Counted from the first letter of the stretch, positions 1-12,670 are shown. The stretch: 64,000 nt of DNA from Cryptomeria japonica (GCF_030272615.1 NC_081406.1:471004400-471068399); one strand, 5' to 3'. Program-made: numbers and translations. Notes: a model not told the origin generated them from the letters alone.

Positions 1-99
1 TAGATTTAGCATTTGGAAGTGTTATTCTGCACTTTGGCTCCCTTTCATAAATCAATGACCATCTTATTTGCATTCTAAAGGTTCTAAGATAATTTGTCT

Positions 100-700
100 T
101 TTGCTTTCACTTTTCCAGCAATCGTCTTCTTCAGTCTTTTAATATTTTTGCTAGCACAAAGCAATTCTTCCACAAGATCTACCTCATCATCATCATCATC
201 ATCATCATTTTTTAATTTCATTTCCACATCACCTACAATAGTCTCCATAGCCATGAATAGTCTTGTCCTTCATTTCTAAAAGTGTTTTGGTCATTATCAT
301 TAGATGAATATGTTTCCTCATTAGTGAAGAAAATTTTCTGATTCTTCTAAAACCTTTTCCCTTTTGTAAATTACTTCTTTCCATTCTTTTGATAATCATT
401 GATAGAATATTTGTATGGACAATTAGCCATGGAATGCCCTACTTCACCAAATTAAAATATTTGAAATACACCTTACATTTATACTTTTTGGAACCTCTCT
501 CCAACTTTCTAACAAATTTGGCTTACTCCAAATCTGATTCAGGATCTTCTTGCCTCTTGGATACTTTGAATGTAGCCTCTATCCTTGAGAATTGGTCAAT
601 ATTGATCCTCATCTCATAAGCAGTTAGAGTCTCATGCAACTCATCCATTGTTATTTATCCAAATCTTTAACTTCTTCAACAGTAGATATTTTTGCATCAA
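100..700 (-). pseudogene. Copia-type Gag remnant (zinc-knuckle part)
   Basis: Read on the minus strand, this stretch gives a broken Gag of the Ty1/Copia type. In order there are a helix-like piece ending in LHETLTAYEMRINIDQ, then FVRKLERGSKKYK, then after a frame change GHSMANCPYKY, which is the second half of a CCHC zinc knuckle. An acidic stretch with poly-Asp follows, encoded by the TCA repeat at 184-208. This order (helix, basic FVRKL segment, knuckle, acidic tail) is usual for Gag of plant Copia elements. At least three in-frame stops and one frameshift break it, so it is dead. No protease or polymerase follows within the window, so the rest of the element lies beyond base 1 or is deleted. 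Confidence 0.6.
184..208. repeat. (TCA)n microsatellite
   Basis: About eight perfect TCA units. On the minus strand they encode an Asp run inside the Copia Gag remnant, so this is probably a coding repeat that expanded in an acidic Gag tail. Confidence 0.9.
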
Positions 701-703
701 ATA

Positions 704-1440
704 TGTTAGAGCATATTTAGCTATTAGTTTCTTTTTTACAACTAGTTGTGCTTTTTTGCTTAAGTTCACTTAGGAGTGCTTACTTATAATTTAACATTTT
801 TGCATCTAATTTCGCTAGAGTTGATCTTTATTCAGTTCCTCATGCTTGCACTTTAGTTCTCCTAAATTTAGCTTAGGGCATCTTTGTGCTTTCTTTATAA
901 CAACCTCATTGTATAGTTGTAATTCATTAGGTATTATTTACTTTTTAGTAATATAGCATTCATTTGTGCAGGTCTCGTTTGTGGAAGGTCTTTGTTTTTT
1001 GTTTGATCTTGTAGGTGCTTGTGTTGTAAAATTCAACATAGTGATAGAGCATGGATTTGGCAAGTCCCTTTTCAAGATTTGATGGTTTTCTTTACTCAAA
1101 AGCATTACAAGGTCACATATTTGTTGTTTTGTGGATTTGGAGGTGGGCAATTTTTTTATCAGTCGTGGAGCAAAAAATGCATCGCCATCACATTTGCAAT
1201 GTTGAAAAAACATAAGATCCACTATCGTTTCATCAAAATCCAAGTAGTTGAAAATTGGGTCCAATTGGCTAAGGGCACAAAAATCGTGGCAAGATCCAAG
1301 GGTGGCTATCAAATCTAGGCATTGTCGAGAAAAATAAAGGTCACCATTTTGCTCAACATGCCCAAGAACCCTAATATTGACTATCAATTTGTCAAAGTTA
1401 GAGATTGGAGAATTCTTTGCAAAAAAATTTAGGAAGTTTC
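704..1440 (+). mobile_element. LTR plus leader fragment, copy A
   Basis: An LTR-like block runs from TGTTAGAGCATATTTAG at 704 to AAATTCAACA ending at 1038 (TG...CA termini). It is followed by a decayed primer-binding-like stretch (1039 on, GATAGAGCATGG) and about 400 bp of leader. Copies B (inverted, about 1440-2127) and C (2140-2880) repeat the same order, and copy C keeps the better primer site. No coding domain is seen; the 99-codon plus-strand ORF here lies in leader sequence that is shared by all copies and broken in the others. Confidence 0.65.
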
Positions 1441-2127
1441 AAAAAAATGGAAACTTTTTAAATTTGTTTGCAAAGAATTCTTTGAACTATGATTTTAACA
1501 AATCGAAAATCAATATTAGGGTTCTCGGGCCTCTAAGCATGATGGTGACCTCGGTTTCACTTGATGGTGCCTAGATTTGACAACTATCCCTGGATCTTGC
1601 TTCAATTTCTTGCCCTCAACCAATTTGACCCAATTTTTCAATTGCTTGGATTTTGATAAAACTACAATCAATCTTAAGGTTTTTCAATGTTGCAAACACA
1701 ATGGTGATGCCTATTTTGCTCCACAACTGATAAAAAAATTTCCCACCTCCAAATCCATTAAAAAGCAAATATGTGACCTTGCAAATGCTTTCAAGTAAAG
1801 AAACCCCTTAAAGCTTGAGAAGGGGCTTGCAGAATCCATGCTCTAATACCATGTTGAATTTTACAACACAAGCACTTGCAAAATCAAACAACAAACAAAG
1901 ATGCCTTCCACATACAAGAGTTGCACAAATGAATGTTATATTACTCAAAAGCAAAATATACATAATGAATTACAATTATACAATGAGGTGCTTATAAAGA
2001 AATCACAAAGATGTCCTAAGCTAAATTTAGGAGAAATAAAGTGCAAGCATGGGGAGTTAAATAAAGCTCAACTCTAGCTAAACTAGATGCACAAAAGTTA
2101 AATTAGAAGCAAGTAATCCTAAGTGAA
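1440..2127 (-). mobile_element. LTR plus leader fragment, copy B (inverted)
   Basis: This is the same LTR-plus-leader as copies A and C but on the minus strand. The leader runs from about 1850 down to 1440, TGGTATTAGAGCATGG (primer site) is read from 1852 downward, and the LTR lies at 1853 to about 2127. The first roughly 75 bp of the LTR are missing, so copies B and C face each other head to head with a short spacer and make a foldback of about 650 bp per arm. Confidence 0.6.
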
Positions 2128-2139
2128 CTTAAGAGGGGG

Positions 2140-2880
2140 TGTTAAAGCATATTTAGCTATTAGTTGCTTGTTTACAATTAGTTGTGTTTTTTTTAATATA
2201 TATTTAAGTTCACTTAGGAGTGCTTACTTCTAATTTAGTTTTTGTGCATCTAGTTTAGCTATAGTTTAGCTCCTCGTGATTGCACTTTAGTTCTCCTAAA
2301 TTTAGCTTAGGGCATCTTTGTTTTCTTTATAAGTACCTCAATATATAATTGTAATTCATCGTGTATTTCAGCACTTTTGAGTAATATAGCATTCATTTGT
2401 GCAACCTTTGTTTGTGGAAGGTATCTTTGTTTGTTGTTTGTTTTTTCATGTGCTTGTATTGTAAAATTCAACATGGTATCGAAGCATGGATTTGGCAAGC
2501 CCCTTCTCAAGATTTGAAGGGTTTCTTTACTCAAAAGCATTGTAGGGTCACATAATTATTTTTTGTGGATCTGGAGGTGGACAATTTTTTTTATCAATTG
2601 TGAGAAAAACAAGCATCACCATCACATTCATAGTGTCAAAAAATTAAGATCGGCTATTGTTTCATCAAAATCCAAGCAATTGAAAAATCGGGTCAAATTA
2701 GCTAAGAGCACAAAAAACGAGGAAAGATCTGGGTGTAGCTGTCAAATCTAGGCACTGTCAAGCGAAACAAAGGTCACCATCAGTCAAGAGGCCTAAGATC
2801 CCTAATACTGACTATCAATTTGTCAAAATCAGAGATCAGGGAATTCTTTGCAAAAAGTTTGGAAAGTTTTCATTTTGAAA
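2140..2880 (+). mobile_element. LTR plus leader fragment, copy C
   Basis: The LTR starts TGTTAAAGCATATTTAG at 2140, directly after a polypurine tract (ACTTAAGAGGGGG, 2127-2139), and ends TTCAACA at 2473. A primer-binding site TGGTATCGAAGC of the initiator-Met type follows at 2474. Having a polypurine tract on the left and a primer site on the right means internal sequence once lay on both sides, as in tandem LTR-internal-LTR arrays made by unequal recombination. The leader then decays into the low-complexity block at 2880. Confidence 0.65.
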
Positions 2881-3080
2881 AAAATTCTATTTTCAGAAAC
2901 TTTTTATTTCAAAAATTTTCTATTTTTTGCAAATTTCTATTTTTTGAAACTTACTATTTTTGAAAACTTTCTATTTTAGGCAACTTTCTATTTTTGGAAA
3001 GTTTCTATTTTTAGAAACAAACTATTTTTGAAAACTTTCTATTTTGGAAATATGTGATTTTTGAAAATGTTTCATTTTTA
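2880..3080. repeat. Degenerate short tandem repeat (TTCTATTTTTGAAAAC-like)
   Basis: Units of roughly 24-30 bp built from CTATTTTTGAAAACTTT with small changes are repeated about seven times. It follows the copy C leader and is probably slippage-derived expansion within it. No coding content. Confidence 0.6.
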
Positions 3081-3399
3081 CGAACCTTCAAACCTTCCAA
3101 GCCTTAATTGACATGTAGTCAATTGGTTTTTTGCCCATAACTTTATCATACGGAGTCAAAATTGAGCAAACGAGATATCGTCGAAAAGCTTATTCCGATG
3201 TTGATCTAATTTTACAGGTGGTTTTATTAGATTCAACACCAATGTTTTGTACGAAGCCTCTAAAATCAACCTTCAATTTTGTGCTTTCGGTGCAATATCT
3301 TGCACATTCGAACTTCATTTTTCAAAAACCAAATATTGTTGGAAATCTCTCGGAGACCCCTATTTAGACCTTAGTTCCTTTTTGCAAAAAATTTATTAG

Positions 3400-4480
3400 G
3401 TACTCAAAGATCTCAGTTTTGTCCTTTTGGGCTACATGCAAATCAAGGCTCTATTTATATTGAGGGTTTCTATTTTTGTATCTTTTTTGGAGATTATTTT
3501 GAAGAGTGAATTATGTATAAGGGTTGTAGTTGTAAATATTGTCGGAGCAATCGGCATGGGCATGAAATATGTCCTAATTTCTCACATAATGCTTTTCAAC
3601 TCTTCTTTGAGTGTGCATTAAAAATTCAAGTTACTCCTTCTCCACCTGCAGAGACAATTGTTGTACCTTCATTTATTGAGACTCTTATTCCTATTAAGCA
3701 AGATAATTCATCTATGTGTCTTCCTGATTGGGATTCCTATTTGACAAAAAAATGCTTCATTGTTTGTGGAGTCTCACATTTCAGATTTGGGAGACACATT
3801 AGAGGGTTTATCTCTCCTATTTGATGATAGTTGTGATGCACCTATTATCACATCTTATTTTTCTTTGGAGCTTTTTCAAGATCAGTTTCCAATGGTTCAT
3901 CATTTGTCACCTTCTATTGTCATTGGGTATGCACCTGATTGGTTTGGGGCATCATCTTCCAAGGTCTTGGTGACACATGAGCAAATTCAGAGACATCATC
4001 ATCCTACATTTGGATTTTGATTCCTACCAATTCTTATCCAAAATGGGAAGCATTCCTACATTTGTACTTGGTTTATCTTCTTCCCAAGGGAAGCAATGTT
4101 ATTTGTAGATATTGGACTATGTTTTATCTTCAAACACTCACCATTTCTACAAAGACATTATACATTATGGGGGATCTATGTACTCTCTCTCTTTCCTTCC
4201 TATGGATGGATACTTGACTGTATATACATGATGTATGTAGTTTTGGGGGGGTATCATTAAGTCCTCTATGCATCATCTTATTATTTTATTTTCTCTCTTT
4301 TGGAGAGGAGTTTTTTCCCACTGAGTTTTTCTCCTTTCTCTGGTTGTGAGAGTTGCATTGCTTTGCATTGGTTTGTGCATGAGTTCCTAATCAAACCTTT
4401 TGTTCTTCAGACCCATTTCTGCATTCATGCATTTAGATTTTTTTCTACTTACCATAAGTTTCACTTAAGGTGGGGTGTTA
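3400..4480 (+). pseudogene. Copia internal remnant: Gag zinc knuckle and 3' UTR
   Basis: The reading frame from 3513 contains CKYCRSNRHGHEIC, a CX2CX4HX4C zinc knuckle typical of retrotransposon Gag. After it the frames decay; no protease, integrase or RT motif could be found, so the pol region appears deleted. The segment 4290-4480 (GGAGTTTTTTCCCACTG, then GTGAGAGTTGCATTGC) closely matches the 3' untranslated region of the Copia at 45720-45907, including the ACTTAAGG polypurine tract just before the LTR. It is therefore an internally deleted relative of that Copia element. Confidence 0.6.
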
Positions 4481-4700
4481 GAGCATATTTAGTTATTACA
4501 ATATTGTTTGTGCAATAATACATAATTCTCTAGTTGTTATAGAGTCTATAATATCTATTTGATCTCTTCTGTGTGATAGGTGTTTTTCTTGTAGATGAAT
4601 CTTGGCTCCTATGGTTGATCATCAACTCCTACAAAATCTTGGGGGAAGGGACCTAAGTACCTTTTTCACAATCATTGTCTCTTTCAGGTTTTCACCAAGT
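4481..4700 (+). mobile_element. LTR start of the Copia remnant
   Basis: TGTTAGAGCATATTTAG follows the polypurine stretch ACTTAAGGTGGGG. The first 17 bases equal the LTR start at 704, so these elements are related, but the sequence then differs. The right end of this LTR could not be fixed. Confidence 0.5.
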
Positions 4701-6530
4701 CATCTGATATAGTTGACAACTTCATCAACTCAAAGAATGAATGTTGCAATGTTTTCATCTTTCTTCATTTCTAGACTCAAATTGATCTTGGTAGGTCTAA
4801 ATCTTTTCTTGTTTGACGTCGTCATCTCCTTCATGGATGTTGTGCAACTTAACCTACACTTTCTTCGATGTCCTATAATGCATAATCTTCAAAAACTCAA
4901 AGTTAGATAAACCACATAAAATAACATTCCTAGCCTTCGTGTTATCTCAAAAGCCTTCTTTTTGGCTTGATCTCTTGGGGGAATATCAAGTATTTCATAA
5001 CCATCCACAACTAACTACCAAACATCAAATCATGGGGTCGTTAATATATGCTTCCATCCTCACACTCCAAAATACATAATTGGATCCATCAAATAGTGGT
5101 GCCTTATTTGAAGACAGACCTTCTTGAGCAATTGAGTGTGCCATCTCAAATCTACCTCAAGGTGTTAAGCTTTCTCTAAGGAACCTATCTCTGAAACCAA
5201 TTGAAAGGCACACAATATACTTAAAGGGGGGTTGAATCGGTATATACCAATTTAAACTTGACTAAACATTAATTGGCATTAATAACTTCTTCAAACATGA
5301 ACCCCAAAACATGAAAGCGACATTTACTCATTTCCTTAATTATGAAGCAATTAATCAACACACATACATGTATCCAAACAAAGAACATCAAATGTACATG
5401 CAAACCAGAAGGGAAAAACCATGGTGAGCATAGGTGCTTGGATCTACTGCCCAAATCCAACCTCACAAAATTGGGAATATAATAAGGAACTTACAATATA
5501 AAGTAGGCATAGACACCAATCCCCAATTATATTTGTAGGCACCAAACTACAGGAGACACCAATCCCCTACTCTAAGATCTGGGCACCAACTCAACATGTG
5601 AGACACCAATCTCACCAAAATAAAAGAGATATGAATTGCAAACCTTCAAAGCTAAATACACAACTTTCTTTTAATATGAACAAACTTCATAACACTCACA
5701 CACAATGCATATGATCTTTTGATAAAACCCCACACAATGATTAAGATGCTACTCACACAACATCACCCACATACTCGCACATTGATACATTTTGGATGTA
5801 TACATTAAATAACCACACTAAGAGTGAACCTATATATATATATATATATCATAATGACATTCACATGTTGACCAAGATTAAGAATTATGCATTTCCAAGA
5901 TGGCCACAAGAATGATCCTTACATCAAACATGTAATAGGATAAGTCCAAAATCCCACACGTTATTCCAGAAAAAGGAACATGTTATGCATTACCTAATGT
6001 AGACTTATGGTCCCAGTAGTCATCCACATGCTATCTCCAGTGAGCACACATTACAAACCTCTAGCGCGTCCAACTAGAACATCAACCCAGTCAGCCAACA
6101 TAACACTGTGAAAACTCTATCAATACTCACTTTCTGTCTGATGAGGATCAACCTTTGAAACTCTAGAATAAGAATCTTCATAAGTATCTTTACTCTCGTT
6201 CTGATTTGCAGGTCATAACTCTCAATTGTGGCAGACTGCAAAATATATATTTTTATTAGTGTAAACACACTATCTTAGGAACAAACCTCGGTAACATATT
6301 GTAGATACTTATGGATCACCTCCAACAACTAGAATAGATTCAAAATGATATCACAATCATACTGCAACTAATCTCACCAACATAACTTTTCATTGTGCTT
6401 TCAAATTGTTATTATCCTTTTGAAACTCAATTGCTCAAACATAGACATGACAGTAATTGTGATAGTTGTGGCTATATAATTACATGTTGATTAGACTCCA
6501 CAATGAGCTCCTTTGACATCAATGACAACA
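4700..6530. other. No gene recognised; possible LTR junction near 5190-5240
   Basis: No conserved protein was seen on either strand. At 5190-5240 a motif like a reversed primer site (CTGAAACCAATTGAAAGG) is close to a purine tract (CTTAAAGGGGGG) followed by TTGAATCGG; this pairing often marks an LTR junction, but I could not find a partner LTR. A (TA)n run lies at 5831-5849. Confidence 0.35.
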
Positions 6531-7457
6531 TATGTTCAATAGTAGCAACATCCCCTTTTGGTTTGATTCTTCAAATGTCTTCCATATTCTCTTTACCATT
6601 CCTAAATTGGAGGTTGTCATGCAAATGATCTTAGATACTTTCTGGAGCAAAGTGCAGGATTACTTTACAATCACCAATGAGGATGGCTCTCAATCATTCA
6701 AATGGAAGAACTTTGATGTTGGACCTCGCAAGCAAGAAGCTACCTTTAATGAACTAAGTAACTGGTGCTTATCAATTTCTATTGGCAATGATGAAATCAT
6801 TTGGTGTATGGCCAGATCTAACTCCTGCTCTACTAAGATTTGTTACAAGGTTATTAATTGTGAAAATTGAGGCTTTCCCGTGGCCTATAGAGCTTTGTCA
6901 GGACACAAACACACCTCCACAAGTGGGAGATTTCGCTTAGACTACCATTCATAAATACATCTTGACGGGAAATAGATTGCAAAAGATTGGCATTATGAGC
7001 CCAAACCTATGTACTTTATGCAAAAAAAGCGAGGAGACAATTGATCACCTCCTAGTCCAATGTCATGTGGTGTAGGCCTGTTGGTCCCACTTTTGCAACA
7101 AGCTTGGGTAGTTGAGACCACTCCCAAAGGATATCTATGAGGTCTTTATGTCTTGGCAACATTTATACAAAGGATCTTTATGGGAGGTCTTATGGTTGAG
7201 GTTTTGGCACTAATAATTTAGCACCTCTAAAAAGAACAAAACTTTTCTTGATATTCAAGGAGAAAGAAATGGCATTGGCCACATTGTTGAATAATATTTA
7301 AGTGGGCATTAGTGAACATCAAAATACAAAGGTTTTGCAAAGGCAATGCAAATTCTTTTCATTGTGGGATGGCAAAATTCTACAAGTGTGGCCCCACCTT
7401 TCCATTCTAATAGGAACTTTCATCAAGCCTAGGTCCAACTGCGACACACCATGATGG

Positions 7458-7844
7458 ATGCTCCCTCCATCTAGTAGGCTCAAACTCAATTTCAACGAGA
7501 CCTCATGGGGTAACCCTAGTGCTTTTAGGGTTGGCTTCATAATCAAGGATGATGCTCAAGATTTGGTATGGGCTAGATCTATAAAACTTCTAATCGCCTC
7601 CAATAATGGCATTGAGTTCATAGCCCTCTACAAGGACCTCCACCTTTGAAGAAGCAAAATTTTGAATCAAATCAATGTGGAGGGCGATTCAGTTATCATC
7701 ATTAATGTTATTTCAACAAGTAGAGCTCTAAGCTGGAAAGCTAACATGTGGATTGCTAGAATTTTCATTGATGATTTCTCCCTCAAATATGTGTTTAGGG
7801 AGGCAAATGAAAACGGGGACCACCTTTATAAACTATGCCATTAA
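7458..7844 (+). pseudogene. LINE RNase H domain remnant
   Basis: The frame gives LKLNFNETSWGNP, GFIIKDD and then, after a stop near 7649, INVEGDSVIIINVI and FREANENGDHLYKL. These match the spacing of plant LINE RNase H (RVT_3-like) domains: the first catalytic Asp region (usually NFDG, here NFNE), the EGDS motif, and the terminal REAN..AD.LA motif (here REANENGDHL). The Asp of the first motif is replaced and the frame is broken, so it should be inactive. Confidence 0.65.
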
Positions 7845-8463
7845 ATAAATTGCAAAAGTAATTGTGTCAAATAGGTGTGTGAATTGGGAATGCCTTCAAG
7901 ACATCATTGATGAAGAAAAAAAGAACAACTAGACATTTAACTCACTGACCACATCTATGGACTATTGTTTTGGGTACTTCACGCCTGATTATCCAAGTCT
8001 TTTATTTATATCAATTACACCTCGTAAGTGTCAGTGAGGCACATTCTCGGGGGTCTGCCTCACTCTTCACCACACGATCAGATCTTTGCTTGTGTCAATG
8101 TAGGCATGACTTGCAGTATGTGTTGCATCCTATTTCTATGGGTTGACACGAAATGTTGGGTTAATTGGCTGATACATAGTAGCTTGATATTTGATCTTGT
8201 TGTTAATATGTGTGGAGGAAGCTCGAATGGGATGGCTAGTGGGTTGAGAAATGCCACCACATTGAAGGACATTTTGAAGATTCAAGGGTATGACTTTAGT
8301 TGTTCTAACAATGCTTTATGATTGATCAACTAAAGGAGATTTTTGTGATAAAGAATGATGGTGAAGAGGATGTTGTGTGGAGGCTCATAGATGAGAAGCA
8401 CTTCGCTCATACACACAATGCAAGTTCAACAACTTCAATTGGGGTGAGAATGTGATCCAATAA

Positions 8464-8691
8464 TTGATTGATCTTGCCCATAGAGCCGCAACTTCCAAAG
8501 CTTTGCGCTGCCTCAGTCGTAATCCTTTTGAGGATCTAATGGGTGATGAAATTTTTAATGCAACGGCACGAAAGTTCGAGGATGTTAGGCAAGTTGTTTC
8601 TCTACTTAGAGATGGACTATCTAGGAATAATATGCAAATTTACACATTTTGTAAACTTAAACGAGAACCCCTTCTCCTCTGTCCAGATTGA
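8464..8691 (+). pseudogene. Coding-like region downstream of the LINE RNase H
   Basis: A 75-codon ORF (DLAHRAATSKALRCLSRN...) lies about 600 bp after the RNase H and before the presumed LINE 3' UTR. I do not recognise it. Its position matches the extra coding region downstream of RNase H in the LINE at the right end of the window, but I see no sequence similarity between the two by eye. Confidence 0.25.
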
Positions 8692-8829
8692 GAGACTCCA
8701 AGAAGTCATTGAAGGGATTCGTATTCTGGTTTTCTCTCTATGGTTAGGTGGACTTTGTAAAAGCTTTTTCTTTTAATATAATGGGAGTTGTCCCTCATTA
8801 CAGTTGTTTGTTCAAATAAAAATGTTTCC

Positions 8830-10400
8830 TATGGTTTAAAAACAATTTTCCATTACAAAACACTAGTAAACATGAAGCAACACACCAAAATTAATATTTA
8901 TTTTAAATAAAGAATGCATACTCGTCATTCTAAACAACAAAATACAAAACATAACAATTATAGGTCTGACCTCTTTCAATCAACGATATCTTGCATTCTA
9001 AAACCTCAATGTCTACCCCTAATATTGCCCAACTTTGCTTAGTTGCAATGATATGCTCCACGTCCACTCCTAGTAGCTCCAATACCCACACCAACAACTA
9101 AAAATGCATGCAATCAGTAAATAGAACTGTCACATTCTATGTCAACCCCACAAAATGGTTTTCAAACGTTTGCAACCTCCCAACTCTAGCTATAAACCCA
9201 CTAATCCCTTACCTCCACCTGCTAGGGGTAAGCTATTAGCAAAAAAACACCAAAACACGACTTAAAACTAATCTTTGAGTGTATAAAAATCCATGACCTA
9301 CACCAAATGCCTATGTCCAACTCAATAAGAGAATGGCAACCAGAAATAAAGTTGTAATCATTCTACAAGAAGAATATCTCATATCCAATGGATGATAGCT
9401 ACCAACAATTAAACCTCAATCACCCAAAACCAAGCAAACTCTATCACCCAACAATGTGTGTTCTATGATTTCCTTCAAATTCTTCGAACATGGTATCTTA
9501 TTTGTCTTTCCTATAAACCCTTGCAAATATTCTAATAATTTGTCTTGCCTAGAAGACTTCACAAATTATTTGATTTCCTTCCAATTATGCTCCTATATGG
9601 AACCTATATGATTCGACCTCCAAATTAGCTAAGAAGGAATCTTGCACCACCAAAACTAACCCAATCCAATAAATGATAAATATTTTAATTTCTTTCCTAT
9701 GATATCTTTAAATGTAGCATCTCTAGATATATTCCATAGATGCCTAAATAAACTTTCATCCAATAATCAAAGAAAACAATCATTTTTTGCTTCAAAATCC
9801 AATCCAATAGATGCACCTATGCTAATCCACCAAGGTTGGCTAAAACGGGTTTTCATCCCATCAACCAAAAAAGAACCGAGGGGTTTTCATCCTAGAATTT
9901 GTTGAATTGGAAACAAAATCTCTCAAAGCTCTCCAAGAAAATAACAAGCCAAGAATGAGAAAATGAGCTTTCAAATCTCCTTTTAAAACCTTCCTAAAAC
10001 TTTGTGAAATATCAATTATGAAAATCACTTAATAAATATTAATTTCTTTTTTCTCATAAAATGACTATAATATTTTTTTTATTCTCACTCATAAAGTGAC
10101 CCACTTTATAATTTTCAGTGACATAAAATAAAGTCACTTATAAAAATAACCAAGGTTCAATATTTAATTTATTACACTGAAGGTGTTCCTTATGACAAAG
10201 AAAACCTTCATTTGTAAATCTGATGGTCTTAAACTCTTTAGAAGCGTGCAAGACGATAGAGTAGATCGTGTCCGTTCATCACTTTTCCATTTTCGGTCGA
10301 TGGGTTTTCTGCTTCATTTTTTTGTCTCTACTTGATCTTTCTTTACGGATTCTCGCTTTTCACGCGGACTAATTAATGCCTTTCGATGTTCGAGTAAATC
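8830..10400. other. No gene recognised
   Basis: Both strands were read; only short shadow ORFs are present. No repeat, LTR border or conserved motif stood out. Confidence 0.5.
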
Positions 10401-10979
10401 GTATTAATAATAACGATGAAGGTATTTTCAAGGTTTTTAACATTTTGTAGGTGAAATTACATTGGTGTGCATATGGTAAACCTTACCGTGTATTTATTTT
10501 CGTAAAATGAAATGTATTTAGAATTTTCTTACATGGACAATGGAAAATGGACCTATTTTTTCATTATGGCAATTTTTATTTTTCATTTACTATTTTTATA
10601 TATGTTTATGTTTTTATTTGTTTTAAATTTATTTATTTTTTAAAATAATTGGATGGATTTTTGTAAATACATTTCTATACAGTGGGCCATTTTGTTTAGT
10701 TATAATTTAATTTAGAAATTTTTAATTAAATTATATTTTCTTTATATTATAATAAATTTATATTAATATGTATTTTTAAATCTAAAGATAAGTATATAAA
10801 ATCTATTTTATTGATGAATTAATTATATTTAAAAAATTTAAATAATAACAAAGATCTAATTTTGTGATTTATCATTTAAATTATTTCTATTTGTCAAATA
10901 ATCTTATATTTGTTATTTGATTTAAATATATCTATTTATTATTAAATATCATATTTGATTTAATCTAATATAAATTATT

Positions 10980-11425
10980 ATGATCACTAATCCATTTAAA
11001 TAATACATCTTTAATAATTGTAATGAACCTTTGATCATGATTACATTATTTTAATCAATGTGAATATTTTAATATAATATTAAAAAAAAAATTCAATTAA
11101 ATGATTAATTATATAAAATGTGGTCCTTAAAAATTACTTTAAATATATATATATATATTAAAAAGTTAAAACATAACTGATTTTAACTTTATTTTTTAGC
11201 AGTGAGAGTGAATTTAGCTTTCATTTAATGTTTAATTGTTGGATATTAACTAGCATACATATCTTTAATAAATATATACAAATCACCATAAGAGAGATCA
11301 TTATCAAGACCTCTATTTAATTTTCCCACTAATCCACTTAAATAATACATTTTTAATAATTGTAATGAACTCTTGACCATGAATACATTATTTTATCAAT
11401 GCGAACATTTTAATATAATATTTTT
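10980..11425. repeat. Direct repeat of about 100 bp in AT-rich DNA
   Basis: Sequence at 10985-11080 (CACTAATCCATTTAAATAAT, then TTTAATAATTGTAATGAAC) recurs at 11328-11424 with a few changes, 345 bp away, inside a very AT-rich stretch (10500-11500). No coding content; origin unknown. Confidence 0.7.
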
Positions 11426-11479
11426 ACAAATTACATTGTATAGTATTTTAAAATTAGAATTCTTTTTTTCTAATTAAAT

Positions 11480-12290
11480 GATTAACTATAGAATCCTTCA
11501 CTTCACCACTTCATTATTACTCATATCATAAATTCTTAGTTGTGTATCTCAAGATTAACATTTCTTCTTAAATAATAATGCACTAAAAGGAGGGGTAGTG
11601 AAATCTCCTTGCATAAACATATTGACAATTAAATTATTCAAGGCCTCTCTATAATGGATGACATCTCAATTCACGTATTTTCTTAGATCTATTACTTCTT
11701 CACCACTAATAGGACTTGGATCAAGATTCTCCATAAGGAGCAAAATATCAAAATTATAAGTGCCCCCACTAAATCCATAGTAGGCTCTCTTTCTATTATA
11801 AAATCCTACATAAATGAAAGCAAAACCATGATTAGCAATAAAATCTAGTAAAACATCATCAAAACACATGCATTGATAGGTATGTAAATATGTCATACCA
11901 TATTGACTCGGGTTCAATAGGACCTTTTTGAATTGTTATAATTTGCATACATAATTGATGTGTTGGTATGTGATTGAGCTTGTTTGATCACTCTTGTAAC
12001 ACATTCAAGTTGATATTTATCTTCAATGGAGCCTAAACACATTTCCATTGGTAGGCAACCAATGAGAGGCATTTCTTCTTCTAATGTATGTATAGCTCCT
12101 CCTTGAATTAATGTCTACAATATTTCTTGTTGTATAACTATTGAAAGACTAAAGACCAATCAATAGGAGGGTTCTCGATTTAAAGGATAAAAAAGTTATC
12201 TTATTGATTCAAATTGGAAATTCTAAAATGTCAAGTGCTTGTAGATAAAAAGGATATTTTTCTATCAATGCTAAAGGATTCAAAACAATC
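11480..12290. other. No gene recognised
   Basis: An 83-codon minus-strand ORF (11666-11917) and shorter ones occur, without any familiar motif or supporting homologous copy in the window. Confidence 0.4.
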
Positions 12291-12670
12291 TCCCTCCTCT
12301 AAGGCTATCTCTCCCCATCTCTCCCTTTGTTTCTCCCTCCTTATCCCCTATCTATCTTTCTATCTTTACCACTCTCTCCCTTTCTCCTCATATATATCTC
12401 TAGATCTCTCCCTCTCTACACCTCACCCTATATACCTTTATCTCTACTATTTATTTTTCTCCCTCTTTTTGTTTCTCTCTATCTCTCCCCCTCTCTATAT
12501 CTCAATATATATGTATTTCTCTATCATTTTATCTCATGATTTATATCTCTCCCTCCCCCTTTTTCTCTATATCTATTCCTATCTACCTCTCCCTCTTTAT
12601 TTCCCTATCTCTCCATCGTTATCTCTATCTCTCTCTACCTCTCTCTACCTCTCCATCTTTGTCTTCAAAT
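12290..12670. repeat. Pyrimidine-rich low-complexity tract (CTCTCC/TATCTCTC)
   Basis: About 380 bp made almost only of C and T on the plus strand with interspersed TATA steps. The 164-codon plus ORF across it (Ser/Leu/Tyr/Pro-rich) is a by-product of composition. Confidence 0.85.

Larger units (their letters stand above)
6532..8830 (+). mobile_element. 5'-truncated LINE (L1-like) 3' half
   Basis: Three domains occur in the order found at the C-terminal end of plant L1-like polyproteins: a reverse-transcriptase tail (6532-6870), a zinc-binding zf-RVT-like segment (about 6950-7090: LTGNRLQKIG, CTLCKKSEETIDHLLVQC) and an RNase H domain (7458-7842). Frameshifts and stops separate them. Coding-like sequence continues to about 8691 and AT-rich 3' UTR to about 8830. 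The endonuclease and catalytic RT are absent, as expected for 5' truncation during target-primed insertion. No clear target duplication was found. Confidence 0.65.
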
